Positions 25,929 to 33,888 of a stretch of 38,198 nucleotides of DNA are shown piece by piece. The notes beneath the pieces are model-generated. The model worked only from the letters and a program-made list of their open reading frames with translations. It was not told where the DNA came from and made no database searches. The stretch lies in NCBI GenBank assembly GCA_017521965.1, contig JAFXAY010000042.1, positions 1 to 38,198 on the forward strand. Direction: 5' to 3'. The translations under genes were made by a program, and so were the position numbers. Position 1 is the stretch's first letter; every line of letters starts with the position of its first letter. This DNA comes from Tidjanibacter sp. (GTDB taxonomy: Bacteria; Bacteroidota; Bacteroidia; Bacteroidales; Rikenellaceae).

Positions 25929-27156
25929 AGGCACCCACGAGATTGGGGGCAGTTGTGTCGAGTTACGCACCACCGAGGCGAAGATTTTGATCGACTTCGG
26001 AATGCCCCTCGACTACGATAAGCGCACACCCGAAGAGCAGGAGCAGATTCGATGCACTGCCGCCGAGTGGTGCAAAGAAGTTGATGCACTCTTTTTGAGT
26101 CACGCTCACGCCGACCATTATGGGCTTTTTGAGTTACTACCTGACAATACCCCTGTCTATGCCACCGAGGAGACCTTTGCGGTACTTGCACTCGATGGTA
26201 TTCTCGGCAAAGACCCAACCGCACACCTCAAAAAGTGCCCGATACGGGGATATCAACGCTATGAAATTGTCGGAATAAGTGTCACCGCCTATCCAATCGA
26301 CCACTCTGCATACGGAGCGTGTGCCCTGCTCTTTGAGATGGAGGGTAAGCGAGTGCTGTATAGTGGCGATGTGCGTTTGCATGGTGTGAAAGGTAAGTTA
26401 TATAAATATCTGCCTCGCGAGGTCGATTATCTGCTGTTGGAGGGTACAAATATCGCACGAGAACAATATAATACCACCGAACGAGATGTTGAGAGCCAAT
26501 TTATCAACGCCTTTGATAATGCGCCTTATGCCCTCCATTTGGTGTGGTGTTCGTCGAAAAATATCGACCGAATTTGTGCCTTGTTCCGTGCTTGCTTGCG
26601 ACGAGGTAAAACACTCCTAATTGATCCCTACACAGCAAATGTGTTGGCTGCGGTGGCTACAATAAACCCCAAAATTCCGTCGGCAACTACTACCGAACAG
26701 ATCAAGGTCTATTTCCCACCACGCCTAACCACACGCCTAACAGAGCGTAATAAGGAGGAGTACATCTACTCTCTCTGCCCGCGTGAAAACAAGGTGACTT
26801 ATGCAGATATTTCTGCCACGCCCGAGCGTTATGTAATGTTGGTGCGCCCCTCGGTAGTGGAATTTCTGCAAAAGATAGAAGCCAAGCAGATACGGTTTAT
26901 CAAATCCATTTGGAGTGGTTATTGGGATGAGCCCAACACCGAGCGTTTTCGTCGTTGGGTAGAGGCTAATTGTGAGCAGTTGACCGATATCCATTCGAGC
27001 GGACACGCAGATATTACCTCACTGCAACACATTGTCGAGTTCGTGCAACCCAAACATCTTGTGCCTATCCATACCGATTCACCCAGTCGTTTTACAGAGC
27101 TGTTTCCAAATAGCAATGTAATATATCTAAACGACAATGAAGCAATCAAGATATAG
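25909..27156 (+). CDS. Metallo-beta-lactamase-fold hydrolase, RNase J/beta-CASP-like
   Basis: 415 residues. It begins MNLTIHRGTHEIGGSCVEL, the strand pattern seen at the start of RNase J and related nucleases. The zinc motif is H65-x-H67-x-D69-H70 (LSHAHADHYG). Further ligands are likely in AYPIDHSAYGA and YSGDVRLHG. The later SSGHADITSLQHIV and LVPIHTDSP segments match the beta-CASP motifs that follow the cap domain. It is shorter than RNase J (about 550) because the C-terminal domain is absent. A nucleic-acid hydrolase is the best guess, RNA more likely than DNA. Base composition is like the rest of the chromosome, in contrast to the overlapping gene upstream. Start ATG 25909. Confidence 0.8.
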   Translation: MNLTIHRGTHEIGGSCVELRTTEAKILIDFGMPLDYDKRTPEEQEQIRCTAAEWCKEVDALFLSHAHADHYGLFELLPDNTPVYATEETFAVLALDGILGKDPTAHLKKCPIRGYQRYEIVGISVTAYPIDHSAYGACALLFEMEGKRVLYSGDVRLHGVKGKLYKYLPREVDYLLLEGTNIAREQYNTTERDVESQFINAFDNAPYALHLVWCSSKNIDRICALFRACLRRGKTLLIDPYTANVLAAVATINPKIPSATTTEQIKVYFPPRLTTRLTERNKEEYIYSLCPRENKVTYADISATPERYVMLVRPSVVEFLQKIEAKQIRFIKSIWSGYWDEPNTERFRRWVEANCEQLTDIHSSGHADITSLQHIVEFVQPKHLVPIHTDSPSRFTELFPNSNVIYLNDNEAIKI

Positions 27157-27384
27157 ACACTTCAAAGACAGAATTACTCTCTATTTTGTAGAATTGGAGT
27201 TTCAATAAAGAGTTGCTTATCTTTGTTATGCTTATGCTTTTTCATTGCTTGTTTGAACGACACTATTTAGGAATATTTGAAGGAATATAGTCTCGTTTTC
27301 CGCGATAATTTCCTACACCCCCTAACCCCCTGGAAGGGGGCAGAGAGGGTCGCGGGCAGCGAGCGCCCTTCTTCATACAGAAAA
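27157..27384. other. Intergenic region with a G/C-tract hairpin
   Basis: No gene seen. At 27326-27340 a CCCCCT / AGGGGG hairpin with a three-base loop stands inside a C-rich/G-rich stretch that differs from its surroundings. It looks like the sort of short element that recurs between genes in a genome, but only this copy is in the window. No clear terminator for the upstream MBL-fold gene. Confidence 0.4.
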
Positions 27385-27401
27385 ACAGCCCAAAAGGCTG
27401 T
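27385..27401 (-). terminator. Intrinsic terminator after tRNA-Gly(CCC)
   Basis: Stem ACAGCC / GGCTGT with a five-base loop. On the minus strand a run of five T follows (GGCTGTTTTTCTG). It starts 11 bases beyond the tRNA 3' end. Confidence 0.75.
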
Positions 27402-27412
27402 CTTTCTGTTTG

Positions 27413-27485
27413 AGCGGAAAGCGGGGCTCGAACCCGTGACCCTCAGCTTGGGAAGCTGATGCTCTACCAACTGAGCTATTTCCGC
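27413..27485 (-). tRNA. tRNA-Gly (anticodon CCC)
   Basis: 73 bases on the minus strand. Acceptor stem GCGGAAA / TTTCCGC with discriminator T, as expected for bacterial tRNA-Gly; D-arm AGCTCAGTTGGTAGAGC; anticodon arm TCAGC-TTCCCAA-GCTGA with anticodon CCC; T-arm with GGTTCGAGCC. CCA is not encoded. It shares its acceptor stem and D-arm with the Gly(GCC) genes at the end of the window. Confidence 0.95.
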
Positions 27486-27496
27486 AGATTGGTGTG

Positions 27497-27504
27497 CAAA
27501 TATA
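27497..27504 (-). promoter_or_regulatory. Putative promoter (-7 element) of tRNA-Gly(CCC)
   Basis: Minus-strand TATATTTG ends 11 bases before the mature 5' end of the tRNA. The -33 element is weak. The element lies in the 37-base gap after the GNAT gene. Confidence 0.6.
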
Positions 27505-27522
27505 CGAATTGGATTTGAATAA

Positions 27523-28074
27523 TTACCCCTCGAAACAACTATTTTTCCACAATTCGGCAGTCATACAATTATAAACCACCCTCACCGTTACGCCACTGAG
27601 CGGGTGGGATTGTTCTTCGGTGTGGTGAAACTCGAAGCCGCACTTTTGCTGTACGCGGGCGGAGTTGTGGTTATAGTCGTAGTGGCTGCACCACAGCCTC
27701 GGCGCACCCAACTCGTCGAAGCAGCGACGGAGCAACAACGCACTTGCCTCAGGAGCAAATCCCCTGCCCCAATACTCTCGGCCGACCCAAAAGCCGAGTT
27801 CATACTCCCCCTCGGCGACGCACTCCGAGTGCGCAGCACCCGAGGCCAACAGGCCGATACTCCCCACCACCTCGCCGCTCTCGCGCAGCACGATAGCGTA
27901 GGTTTCGGGAGCGGAGAAGATGGTGCGAATAATCTCCGCGCTCTCCTCCACCGACCTATGCGCTGGCCACCCCGCCATCGGGCCAATCTCCTCCGCCGAG
28001 GCGAGGGAGTAGAGCACCGCGGCATCCTCCACGCGCCACTCACGCAGCAAAAGTCTATCGCCAATTATCTCCAT
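27523..28074 (-). CDS. GNAT-family N-acetyltransferase (RimJ/RimL-like)
   Basis: 183 residues. The N-terminal RLLLREWRVEDAAVLYSLAS is typical of RimJ/RimL-type GNATs, and the acetyl-CoA binding region is recognisable as YELGFWVGREYWGRGFAPEA (about 92-111), ending in the Q/RxxGxG/A-like WGRGFAPEA. The C-terminal part (LWCSHYDYNHNSARVQQKCGF) has the conserved N-x-x-S motif. The acceptor substrate is unknown; ribosomal protein alanine or a small molecule are options. It lies nine bases downstream of the LuxR-type regulator gene and is probably co-transcribed with it. Confidence 0.88.
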   Translation of the reverse strand: MEIIGDRLLLREWRVEDAAVLYSLASAEEIGPMAGWPAHRSVEESAEIIRTIFSAPETYAIVLRESGEVVGSIGLLASGAAHSECVAEGEYELGFWVGREYWGRGFAPEASALLLRRCFDELGAPRLWCSHYDYNHNSARVQQKCGFEFHHTEEQSHPLSGVTVRVVYNCMTAELWKNSCFEG

Positions 28075-28083
28075 AACGTCAGT

Positions 28084-28845
28084 TTAAATAATCCCCAATC
28101 TCTCGGCTATACTGCACGCCTCCAACGAGTTACCCGCGCCGAGTTTGGCGAGTATGTTTTGTCGGTGGCGGTTGACCGTGTTGACACTTATCGAGAGTTG
28201 CGAGGCTATGTGTTTGCTCTGTCGGCCACAGCTAATCAGCGACAAAATCTCCTTCTCGCGCTCCGAGAGGATGGTTGCGCAGTTCTCCTCGGCCACGCTC
28301 ACCACACTACCGTCGCGGGAGTTGACGATGCGGCTCTCACCCACCACGTAGGGGACAATGTTGTAGAGGCACAACGCCATCGGGATACTATCCGACTGCG
28401 GTGGGGCGAAGTAGGAGATGCGGTGGCGCACGCTGTACCACTTGCCCGCCTTGTCGCACATCTGCAACGTGCACTCCATATAGTAGTCGGAGCGCACAGC
28501 AGGTGCCGAGCGACGTATGAAGTGGAAGAATTTGAGTTCGTCGAGCTGCTTGCGGAGTATGTCGGCCTGAGCTATACGCTCAAAAATCTCCTCCTCCCAG
28601 ATTGTGTCAACCACACTACTCTCGCCCTTGCGACCGATGCCCAACAACTCGCCAAGGCCACCATAGAATATGTAGCTGCGGCGCTTATTCAGGTCGCTCA
28701 GTACAGCCAAAGAGTTTTCGACTATCGCATAATTCTCGGCAATCAGTAGGCAACGGTCGAGCGTAACAACATCTGCCGCATCGGTCGTAAATGACTGACG
28801 CAGAAGAACATCATTGAGTTGAGTATTAATTTCGGTCTTATTCAA
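28084..28845 (-). CDS. LuxR-type helix-turn-helix regulator without receiver domain
   Basis: 253 residues. The C-terminal GerE/LuxR domain (about 186-250) shows LSEREKEILSLISCGRQSKHIA and SVNTVNRHRQNILAKLG, of which the core is SEREKEIL and TVNRHRQNIL. The N-terminal 170 residues contain no phospho-acceptor and look like a PAS-like sensor (FHFIRRSAPAVRSDYYMECTLQ region, core FHFIRRSAPAVRSD). Such proteins are common in Bacteroidales and their ligands are mostly unknown. Start taken as TTG 28845, because an in-frame stop lies five codons upstream and no ATG precedes the conserved part; this start is uncertain. It may control the GNAT gene or the divergent DUF1349 gene. Confidence 0.78.
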   Translation of the reverse strand: MNKTEINTQLNDVLLRQSFTTDAADVVTLDRCLLIAENYAIVENSLAVLSDLNKRRSYIFYGGLGELLGIGRKGESSVVDTIWEEEIFERIAQADILRKQLDELKFFHFIRRSAPAVRSDYYMECTLQMCDKAGKWYSVRHRISYFAPPQSDSIPMALCLYNIVPYVVGESRIVNSRDGSVVSVAEENCATILSEREKEILSLISCGRQSKHIASQLSISVNTVNRHRQNILAKLGAGNSLEACSIAERLGII

Positions 28846-28863
28846 AATGGTTATAATTCAGTA

Positions 28864-28894
28864 TTGTACGACTCACTCACAGAGCGTACTTTTG
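28864..28894 (+). promoter_or_regulatory. Promoter of the DUF1349 gene
   Basis: TTG (28864-28866), exactly 20 bases, then TACTTTTG (28887-28894). The ATG is 30 bases further. It lies in the divergent gap next to the LuxR-type regulator. Confidence 0.7.
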
Positions 28895-28924
28895 TAGTCA
28901 ACAAATCTTAACAACAACAAAAGT

Positions 28925-29575
28925 ATGAAAAATTTTATTCTAACCCTAACAGCGCTCACTCTTTCGATGACTCTCTCGGCACAGACCCTCGACAAGATGC
29001 AGTGGTTCAACGAGCCCGAGCAGTGGAGCATCAAGAACAACGCGCTCACTATGCAGGTAACTCCCCAGAGCGACTATTGGCGTATCTCGCACTATGGTTT
29101 CACCGTCGATGACGCACCCTTTATCTACACCACCCGCGGTGGCGAGTTTGAGGTGAAGGTGAAGACCAGCGGCGACTATAAGGTACGCTTCGACCAAGCC
29201 GGCCTGATGCTCCGTATCGACAAGGAGAACTACATCAAGGCAGGTATCGAGTTTGTTGATGGCAAGTATAACCTCTCGTGCGTGGTTACCCACCACACCA
29301 GCGACTGGTCGGTTATCGAGCTGGACAAGCCCGTGGAGGCTGTGTGGATTAAGGCTGTACGCCGCTTGGACGCTGTGGAGATCTTCTACTCCTTCGACGA
29401 CGTGAACTACACTATGATGCGCAACTGCTGGCTGGCCGACAACTCGCCCGTTATGGTTGGTATGATGGCTGCTTGCCCCGATGGCAATGGCTTCGAGGCT
29501 CGCTTCGAGCACTTCACCATCAAGCACCTCCCCGACCAGCGTCGCTTGGAGTGGCTCAAAAACAACGCCGAGTAG
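28925..29575 (+). CDS. Secreted DUF1349 protein (concanavalin-like fold)
   Basis: 216 residues. A signal peptide (to about residue 20, ending TLSMTLSAQT) indicates export. The mature part matches the DUF1349 pattern: W-x-I-x2-N-x-L at 35-42, GEFEVKVKTSGDYKVRFDQAGLM (core GEFEVKVKTSGDYK), LMLRIDKENYIKAGIE, VVTHHTSDWS, AVRRLDAVEIFYSFDD. This family adopts a concanavalin A-like beta-sandwich and is thought to bind or process carbohydrates, though catalysis is not established. Codon use is highly biased, suggesting strong expression. Own promoter and bidirectional terminator. Confidence 0.85.
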   Translation: MKNFILTLTALTLSMTLSAQTLDKMQWFNEPEQWSIKNNALTMQVTPQSDYWRISHYGFTVDDAPFIYTTRGGEFEVKVKTSGDYKVRFDQAGLMLRIDKENYIKAGIEFVDGKYNLSCVVTHHTSDWSVIELDKPVEAVWIKAVRRLDAVEIFYSFDDVNYTMMRNCWLADNSPVMVGMMAACPDGNGFEARFEHFTIKHLPDQRRLEWLKNNAE

Positions 29576-29592
29576 TCCCGACTCGACAAAAA

Positions 29593-29629
29593 AAATAGTA
29601 GCGACCCGCATTGCAGGTCGCTACTATTT
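29593..29629. terminator. Bidirectional intrinsic terminator between DUF1349 and S1/P1 nuclease genes
   Basis: Perfect 14-base-pair stem AAATAGTAGCGACC / GGTCGCTACTATTT with a nine-base loop, A-run on the left and T-run on the right. It stands between two convergent genes, so it can stop transcription from both. Confidence 0.88.
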
Positions 29630-29646
29630 TTCTATCAACCGACAGA

Positions 29647-30438
29647 CTAACCGAACAATTCGTTCAGCAGGGCGGCGAGGCGGTAGCCTGCTTTGAGCAG
29701 TTGCTCCTCGCACAGGGGGCCGAAGTCGTAGAGGTACTGGTAAGATAGGTTTGCGCCTTCAACCGTACCGGCATAGACTGCCTTGCTGATATCAACAGTT
29801 TCGAGTGTCCAATCGCGGGGAGTACCGGCGGCGATGGCAGCGCGCTCCTTCTTATCGGCGCGGTCGAGCATCTGCTGCCACTCAGTGTAGCTCCACTTGC
29901 GGTACGACTCGATAAACTTGCTATCCCATACGGAGTGGAGGTTAGTCTCCTCGCCAAACCAGCGTACCTTATACTGGTTGCCGCCAAGGTCGGTCTTACG
30001 ACCTGCGTGCATCGGGCAGTGCATATCGCCAATCATATGGACCAACATTTTCAGATGGTCTTTCATCAGGCTGTCCGAGAGGTTACCCGAGCGGATAGCG
30101 GCGATAGATGCCTCGGTAGCGGTGAGCACATCGCCCTTAGGCTCGCGCTCCATAGTGTCGAGGGTCTTGCCCTCATCAACGTTCACATAGTGCCAGGTCT
30201 TGGTCTTGTCGTAGCCACCCTCCCAAGCGGGCGAGTTCTGGATATTGTCCATCCACGACGAGAAATAGACAATCGACTGACCATCAAGGATTTTGTCGAT
30301 AGCCTTGCGAGCGCGATTGGTCAAATGCTGCTCAGCGATATATGCCACAACATCGTGTCCCTTAGGGCCCCACGCAAAGAGCGAATCGACCCTCAGCAAC
30401 GATGCAGCCAGCACAACGGTTAAAAGTAACTTCTTCAT
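29647..30438 (-). CDS. S1/P1-type secreted nuclease
   Basis: 263 residues. Signal peptide of about 22 residues ending DSLFA, so that mature Trp starts the protein (W-G-P-K-G-H), which is the zinc-binding N-terminus of S1/P1 nucleases. Further zinc ligands are in WMDNIQ, TWHYVN, LVHMIGDMHCPMH and the GGNQYKVRWFGEETNLHSVWDS segment (core ETNLHSVWDS). These enzymes degrade single-stranded DNA and RNA and act as 3'-nucleotidases in the periplasm or outside. The gene starts 28 bases after rho, on the same strand; co-transcription is possible. Confidence 0.92.
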   Translation of the reverse strand: MKKLLLTVVLAASLLRVDSLFAWGPKGHDVVAYIAEQHLTNRARKAIDKILDGQSIVYFSSWMDNIQNSPAWEGGYDKTKTWHYVNVDEGKTLDTMEREPKGDVLTATEASIAAIRSGNLSDSLMKDHLKMLVHMIGDMHCPMHAGRKTDLGGNQYKVRWFGEETNLHSVWDSKFIESYRKWSYTEWQQMLDRADKKERAAIAAGTPRDWTLETVDISKAVYAGTVEGANLSYQYLYDFGPLCEEQLLKAGYRLAALLNELFG

Positions 30439-30465
30439 TTCCTTTTATTTAGGTTATTTGTAAAA

Positions 30466-32145
30466 CTATTTATTCATCGTAACGAGCAACTCCTCATTGG
30501 TCACTGCGCTTGCCATATGGCGTGTCATATCCTCCATAGCCTCATTGGGGGTCATATCGGAGAGGTAGCGACGCAAAATCCAGGTCTTTTGGAGCACCTC
30601 TTTGCTCACCAGCAAGTCCTCACGACGAGTACCCGAGGCAATGATATTCACAGCCGGATATACACGCTTGTCGGCCAACTTCCTATCGAGCTGCAACTCC
30701 ATATTACCCGTACCCTTGAACTCCTCGAAGATAACCTCGTCCATCTTCGAGCCGGTGTCAATCAGGGCGGTAGCAATGATGGTCAGCGAGCCGCGCTCCT
30801 CGGTATTACGGGCAGCACCAAAGAAGCGTTTGGGCTTGTGGAGGGCATTGGCATCGACACCACCCGAGAGCACCTTGCCCGATGCGGGCTGCACGGTATT
30901 GTAGGCGCGCGCCAGACGGGTAATCGAGTCGAGCAGAATCACCACATCGTGGCCACACTCGACCATACGTTTTGCCTTTTCGAGCACCATCTCGGCCACC
31001 TTGACGTGGCGTGCGGCCTGCTCGTCAAAGGTCGAGGCGACAACCTCAGCCTTCACATTGCGAGCCATCTCGGTCACCTCCTCGGGGCGTTCATCAATCA
31101 GTAGTACAATGAGATAGACCTCGGGGTGGTTGTCGGCAATGGCATTTGCAATGGCCTGCAACATCATAGTCTTACCCGTCTTGGGCTGTGCCACAATCAT
31201 ACCGCGCTGACCCTTACCGATAGGCGAGAAGAGGTCCACGATGCGGGTCGAGAGGTTGTTATGACCATTACCTGTAAGGTTGAACTTCTCCGAGGGGAAC
31301 AACGGAGTCATATACTCAAACTGCATACGATCACGGATATTCTCGGGCGACAGACCGTTAATCTCGATAGCCTTCACCAGCGGGAAGTACTTCTCGCCCT
31401 CCTTCGGAGGACGGATAATGCCGCGCACGGTATCGCCGGGCTTCAAGCCCCAATTCTTAATCTGCGAGGGCGACACATAGATATCGTCGGGCGAGTTTAG
31501 GTAGTTGTAGTCGGCCGAGCGGAGGAAACCAAACCCGTCGGGCATAATCTCCAACACACCCTCACCCTCAACGGTCACGCTGTCAATCTCGTGCTGCATC
31601 ACCTCGGCATCCCACTCCGCATAGGTCGGGATAGAGGTTGGCTCTGTTTCGGGAGGCAACTCCACTTTGGCACGACGACCACGCTGACGAGGCTCCATTT
31701 TGGGCCTCTCCTCAGCCATAGGCTGCTCAGCGCTCTCCTCGGGCATAGGCACAGGAGTAGGCTCAGGCTCCACAGCAGGTTCTACTACGGGCTCTGCAAC
31801 CACCTTTTTGGGTCTGCCACGACGTTTCTTGGGCTGTTCCTCGACGGTAGCAGGTGCAGGCTCAGCTACGGGCTCTTTCGCCGCAGGCTCGCTCTTAGGT
31901 TGTTCCTCTGCCACGTCGCCATCGTTAGAGCGTTTTTCGTAGGTCACCTTACGCGCTCCAAGACGCTTACGCTGCTTACGCTCAGGAGCTTCAGCAGCAG
32001 GTGCGGGCTCATCGGTAGCGGTAGCACGTTTTACAATCTCTTCGATTAGGTCGGCTTTGTTCATAGGCTTTTTGATGCCAAATACACGACCAATCTCGCG
32101 AAGTTCCGAGAGTGTTTTACCTCTCAACGCATCAATATCTTGCAT
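30466..32145 (-). CDS. rho: Transcription termination factor Rho, with a long disordered insert
   Basis: RNA-dependent ATPase/translocase that ends transcription. 559 residues against about 419 in E. coli. Order: N-terminal Rho_N/SAP-like helices (1-40), a low-complexity Pro/Glu/Ala/Lys-rich insert (about 42-172), the OB-fold RNA-binding domain ([12 protein letters not shown], 199-210), and the ATPase domain with Walker A PKTGKT (321-326), Walker [14 protein letters not shown] (core LIVLLIDER), and the Q/R-loop segment. The insert holds an AT-hook-like KKRRGRPKK (106-114) and a second basic GRR cluster (156-158). Inserts of this type are typical of Bacteroidota Rho. Start ATG 32143-32145. Confidence 0.97.
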   Translation of the reverse strand: MQDIDALRGKTLSELREIGRVFGIKKPMNKADLIEEIVKRATATDEPAPAAEAPERKQRKRLGARKVTYEKRSNDGDVAEEQPKSEPAAKEPVAEPAPATVEEQPKKRRGRPKKVVAEPVVEPAVEPEPTPVPMPEESAEQPMAEERPKMEPRQRGRRAKVELPPETEPTSIPTYAEWDAEVMQHEIDSVTVEGEGVLEIMPDGFGFLRSADYNYLNSPDDIYVSPSQIKNWGLKPGDTVRGIIRPPKEGEKYFPLVKAIEINGLSPENIRDRMQFEYMTPLFPSEKFNLTGNGHNNLSTRIVDLFSPIGKGQRGMIVAQPKTGKTMMLQAIANAIADNHPEVYLIVLLIDERPEEVTEMARNVKAEVVASTFDEQAARHVKVAEMVLEKAKRMVECGHDVVILLDSITRLARAYNTVQPASGKVLSGGVDANALHKPKRFFGAARNTEERGSLTIIATALIDTGSKMDEVIFEEFKGTGNMELQLDRKLADKRVYPAVNIIASGTRREDLLVSKEVLQKTWILRRYLSDMTPNEAMEDMTRHMASAVTNEELLVTMNK

Positions 32146-32186
32146 AGATACTAAGTAAATATAAATAAGTTCTAACTGATTATCAT

Positions 32187-32204
32187 CTCTGTCGGGTGAC
32201 AGAG
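32187..32204. promoter_or_regulatory. Hairpin in the rho leader
   Basis: CTCTGTC / GACAGAG, a perfect seven-base-pair stem with a four-base loop, in the leader of about 75 bases between the rho promoter and the ATG. It has no T-run, so it is not a terminator. A role in rho autoregulation is possible but unproven. Confidence 0.4.
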
Positions 32205-32221
32205 GTAGGTTTTTGTGACGA

Positions 32222-32251
32222 CAAATATACTACTTTTATTTGTTTCTGCAA
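32222..32251 (-). promoter_or_regulatory. Promoter of rho
   Basis: On the minus strand: TTG (32249-32251), 19 bases, then TATATTTG (32222-32229), a full consensus match. About 77 bases upstream of the rho ATG. Confidence 0.75.
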
Positions 32252-32271
32252 CTCTCCGCGCCAATTTCTTT

Positions 32272-32745
32272 TCACACTTTCACACGCTTTACGCAAAATC
32301 CCTCGCGCTCCCAACTCGTCGGGCAGGGGCCTCTATCGGTCGAGCACAAGAGGGAGAGTCGGCGCATAGTATCGGCACGAAATGCGTAGATTTTCAACTC
32401 TTTATCCTCTCTGTCCATAAGTGCCGCAATCTGGGTGTCGAGTTCCCCGAAAGCCACTCTCAGCGCCTCCACGCTCTCCTCGGTGAGCCACTCCGCGCCA
32501 CCAAATGCTACAATGGTTGCCCAATAGCGTTTCCCGTGTCGTCGCTCACACTTGTCGAGCAGGCGCACCGCATCTGCCAAACTGCGACTGCCGCCACTCG
32601 GCAACAGATAGACTCTCTCGTCGGTCGTATCGAGCACTTCATCAGCACCAACAGCCACGTCGCAGAAAGAGCGTTCGGCAACCTCTGCCACTCTCTCCAA
32701 CTCAACAAACGAGCCACCGTCGAACAACTCAATCAGATATTCCAT
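32272..32745 (-). CDS. Conserved-looking hypothetical protein
   Basis: 157 residues from ATG 32745 (MEYLIELFDGGSFVELERV). I do not recognise the family. It is soluble, mixed alpha/beta in pattern, with C-terminal WEREGFCVKRVKV and no signal or membrane helix. Reality is supported by its own consensus promoter (-7 at 32769-32776), strand-consistent Bacteroidota codon use and the clean gap to rho. A longer reading frame starting inside the divergent acyl-CoA reductase gene is rejected as start. Not enough to assign a role. Confidence 0.6.
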   Translation of the reverse strand: MEYLIELFDGGSFVELERVAEVAERSFCDVAVGADEVLDTTDERVYLLPSGGSRSLADAVRLLDKCERRHGKRYWATIVAFGGAEWLTEESVEALRVAFGELDTQIAALMDREDKELKIYAFRADTMRRLSLLCSTDRGPCPTSWEREGFCVKRVKV

Positions 32746-32768
32746 AATTATAGCCTCAAATGGTAGAA

Positions 32769-32800
32769 CAAAAATAGAAATAAGTTTCCTATATTTGCAA
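32769..32800 (-). promoter_or_regulatory. Promoter of the hypothetical gene, overlapping the divergent acyl-CoA reductase promoter
   Basis: Minus strand: TTG (32798-32800), 21 bases, then TATTTTTG (32769-32776). The -33 element is immediately next to the plus-strand -7 element of the divergent gene. Confidence 0.6.
32790..32797 (+). promoter_or_regulatory. Putative promoter (-7 element) of the acyl-CoA reductase gene
   Basis: TATATTTG ends five bases before the ATG at 32802. Bacteroidota transcripts begin a few bases after this element, so the mRNA would be leaderless or nearly so. Confidence 0.55.
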
Positions 32801-32801
32801 T

Positions 32802-33836
32802 ATGGAGAGCAGCAGATTAGAACTATTAACCACACTCGGCCACCAACTCGCCACATTTGGCAGCGACCCCGAAAGTTGTCGCGCCATAGAGGAGGCGTGT
32901 GCTGCCAATGAGTGGTTTTCTGCCGAGAGCATTTGCCGCTCGGTGAGAGCTATCCGTGAGGAGATACTCACCCACGAAAAACTCTACACGTGGGCCGAGC
33001 GTTACTCTCTGCCCCTGCCCCACCCGCTCAACGTGGCGATTATTATGGCGGGCAACCTGCCGCTTGTCGGCTTTGCCGATATGCTCTACACACTCGCCGC
33101 AGGGTGTACCCCACTTATCAAACCCTCGTCGAAAGACCCGCTACCGCTCTACATTGCCAACCTTATCAACTCACTTGCCGGCACTGAGCGGGTACGCACT
33201 TTGCGCGATACCGACACCCCCGATGTGCTTATCGCCACGGGTAGCGACAGTAGCGCCGACTACTTCCGCTCGCTCTACCCCACTGCCGCGCGCCTAATCC
33301 GTGGGTCGCGCTACTCGGTGGCTCTGCTCACAGGCAGTGAGAGCGCCGAGGAGCTGCGACTGCTGGGCGAGGATTGCTTCGAGCACAACGGTATGGGGTG
33401 TCGCAGCGTCAGCCGCCTGCTCGTTCCGCAGGGCTACGATTTTGCACCACTTATCGAGGCTCTCGCCCCCTCGCTGTCGCTTTGCAGTGCGGGCTATGCG
33501 AGCAACTATCGCCAGACCCGCGCACTGCTCACAATGCGTGGCGCAGAGTTCATCGATGGCAAAGGGTTTGTACTCACCCCCGATGAGAGCATTGCCGAGC
33601 AGAGGTTATCGGCCATCTGTTACACCGAATACGCCTCCCAAGCCGAGGTAGCCGCCTACCTAAACGAAAGAAGCGACCACTTGCAGTGCGTAGTGGCCCA
33701 AAATAGCCCCTTTGAGCGCACCGTACCCTTCGGACAGGCCCAACACCCCACCCTCAGCGATTATGCCGACGGAGTGGATGTAATCGATTTTTTGAGCCAT
33801 TGCTGCGTCCAAGTGGAGCAACTCTCGGAAAAATGA
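32802..33836 (+). CDS. Acyl-CoA reductase, LuxC family
   Basis: NADPH-dependent reductase that converts acyl-CoA or acyl-protein to an aldehyde. 344 residues, shorter than LuxC (about 480). The nucleotide-binding segment is VAIIMAGNLPLVGFADML (78-95), with IKPSSKDPL at 106-114. The nucleophile is C200 in HNGMGCRSVSRL (195-206). This version is common in Bacteroidota, where the physiological acyl substrate is unclear. Start ATG 32802, only four bases after the promoter's -7 element; the next in-frame ATG is at residue 82, inside conserved sequence, so a later start is not plausible. Confidence 0.86.
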   Translation: MESSRLELLTTLGHQLATFGSDPESCRAIEEACAANEWFSAESICRSVRAIREEILTHEKLYTWAERYSLPLPHPLNVAIIMAGNLPLVGFADMLYTLAAGCTPLIKPSSKDPLPLYIANLINSLAGTERVRTLRDTDTPDVLIATGSDSSADYFRSLYPTAARLIRGSRYSVALLTGSESAEELRLLGEDCFEHNGMGCRSVSRLLVPQGYDFAPLIEALAPSLSLCSAGYASNYRQTRALLTMRGAEFIDGKGFVLTPDESIAEQRLSAICYTEYASQAEVAAYLNERSDHLQCVVAQNSPFERTVPFGQAQHPTLSDYADGVDVIDFLSHCCVQVEQLSEK

Positions 33837-33837
33837 T

Positions 33838-33845
33838 TATATTTG
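33838..33845 (+). promoter_or_regulatory. Putative promoter (-7 element) of the pRiA4b-like gene and miaA
   Basis: TATATTTG, directly after the acyl-CoA reductase stop and 43 bases before the ATG at 33889. No clear -33 element. Confidence 0.5.
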
Positions 33846-33888
33846 CGTAAGAAACAGAGTTAAGAAACAACTAAATCTACAATAAGAT

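Noticed and set aside
27277-27459. Open frame running through the intergenic hairpin and the tRNA-Gly(CCC)
   Set aside because: It crosses a structural RNA gene and a terminator, and the peptide ending PVTLSLGS is the usual spurious translation of a tRNA.
32746-32856. Upstream extension of the 32272-32745 gene into the acyl-CoA reductase gene
   Set aside because: It would place both promoters inside coding sequence; the ATG at 32745 sits behind a good promoter.
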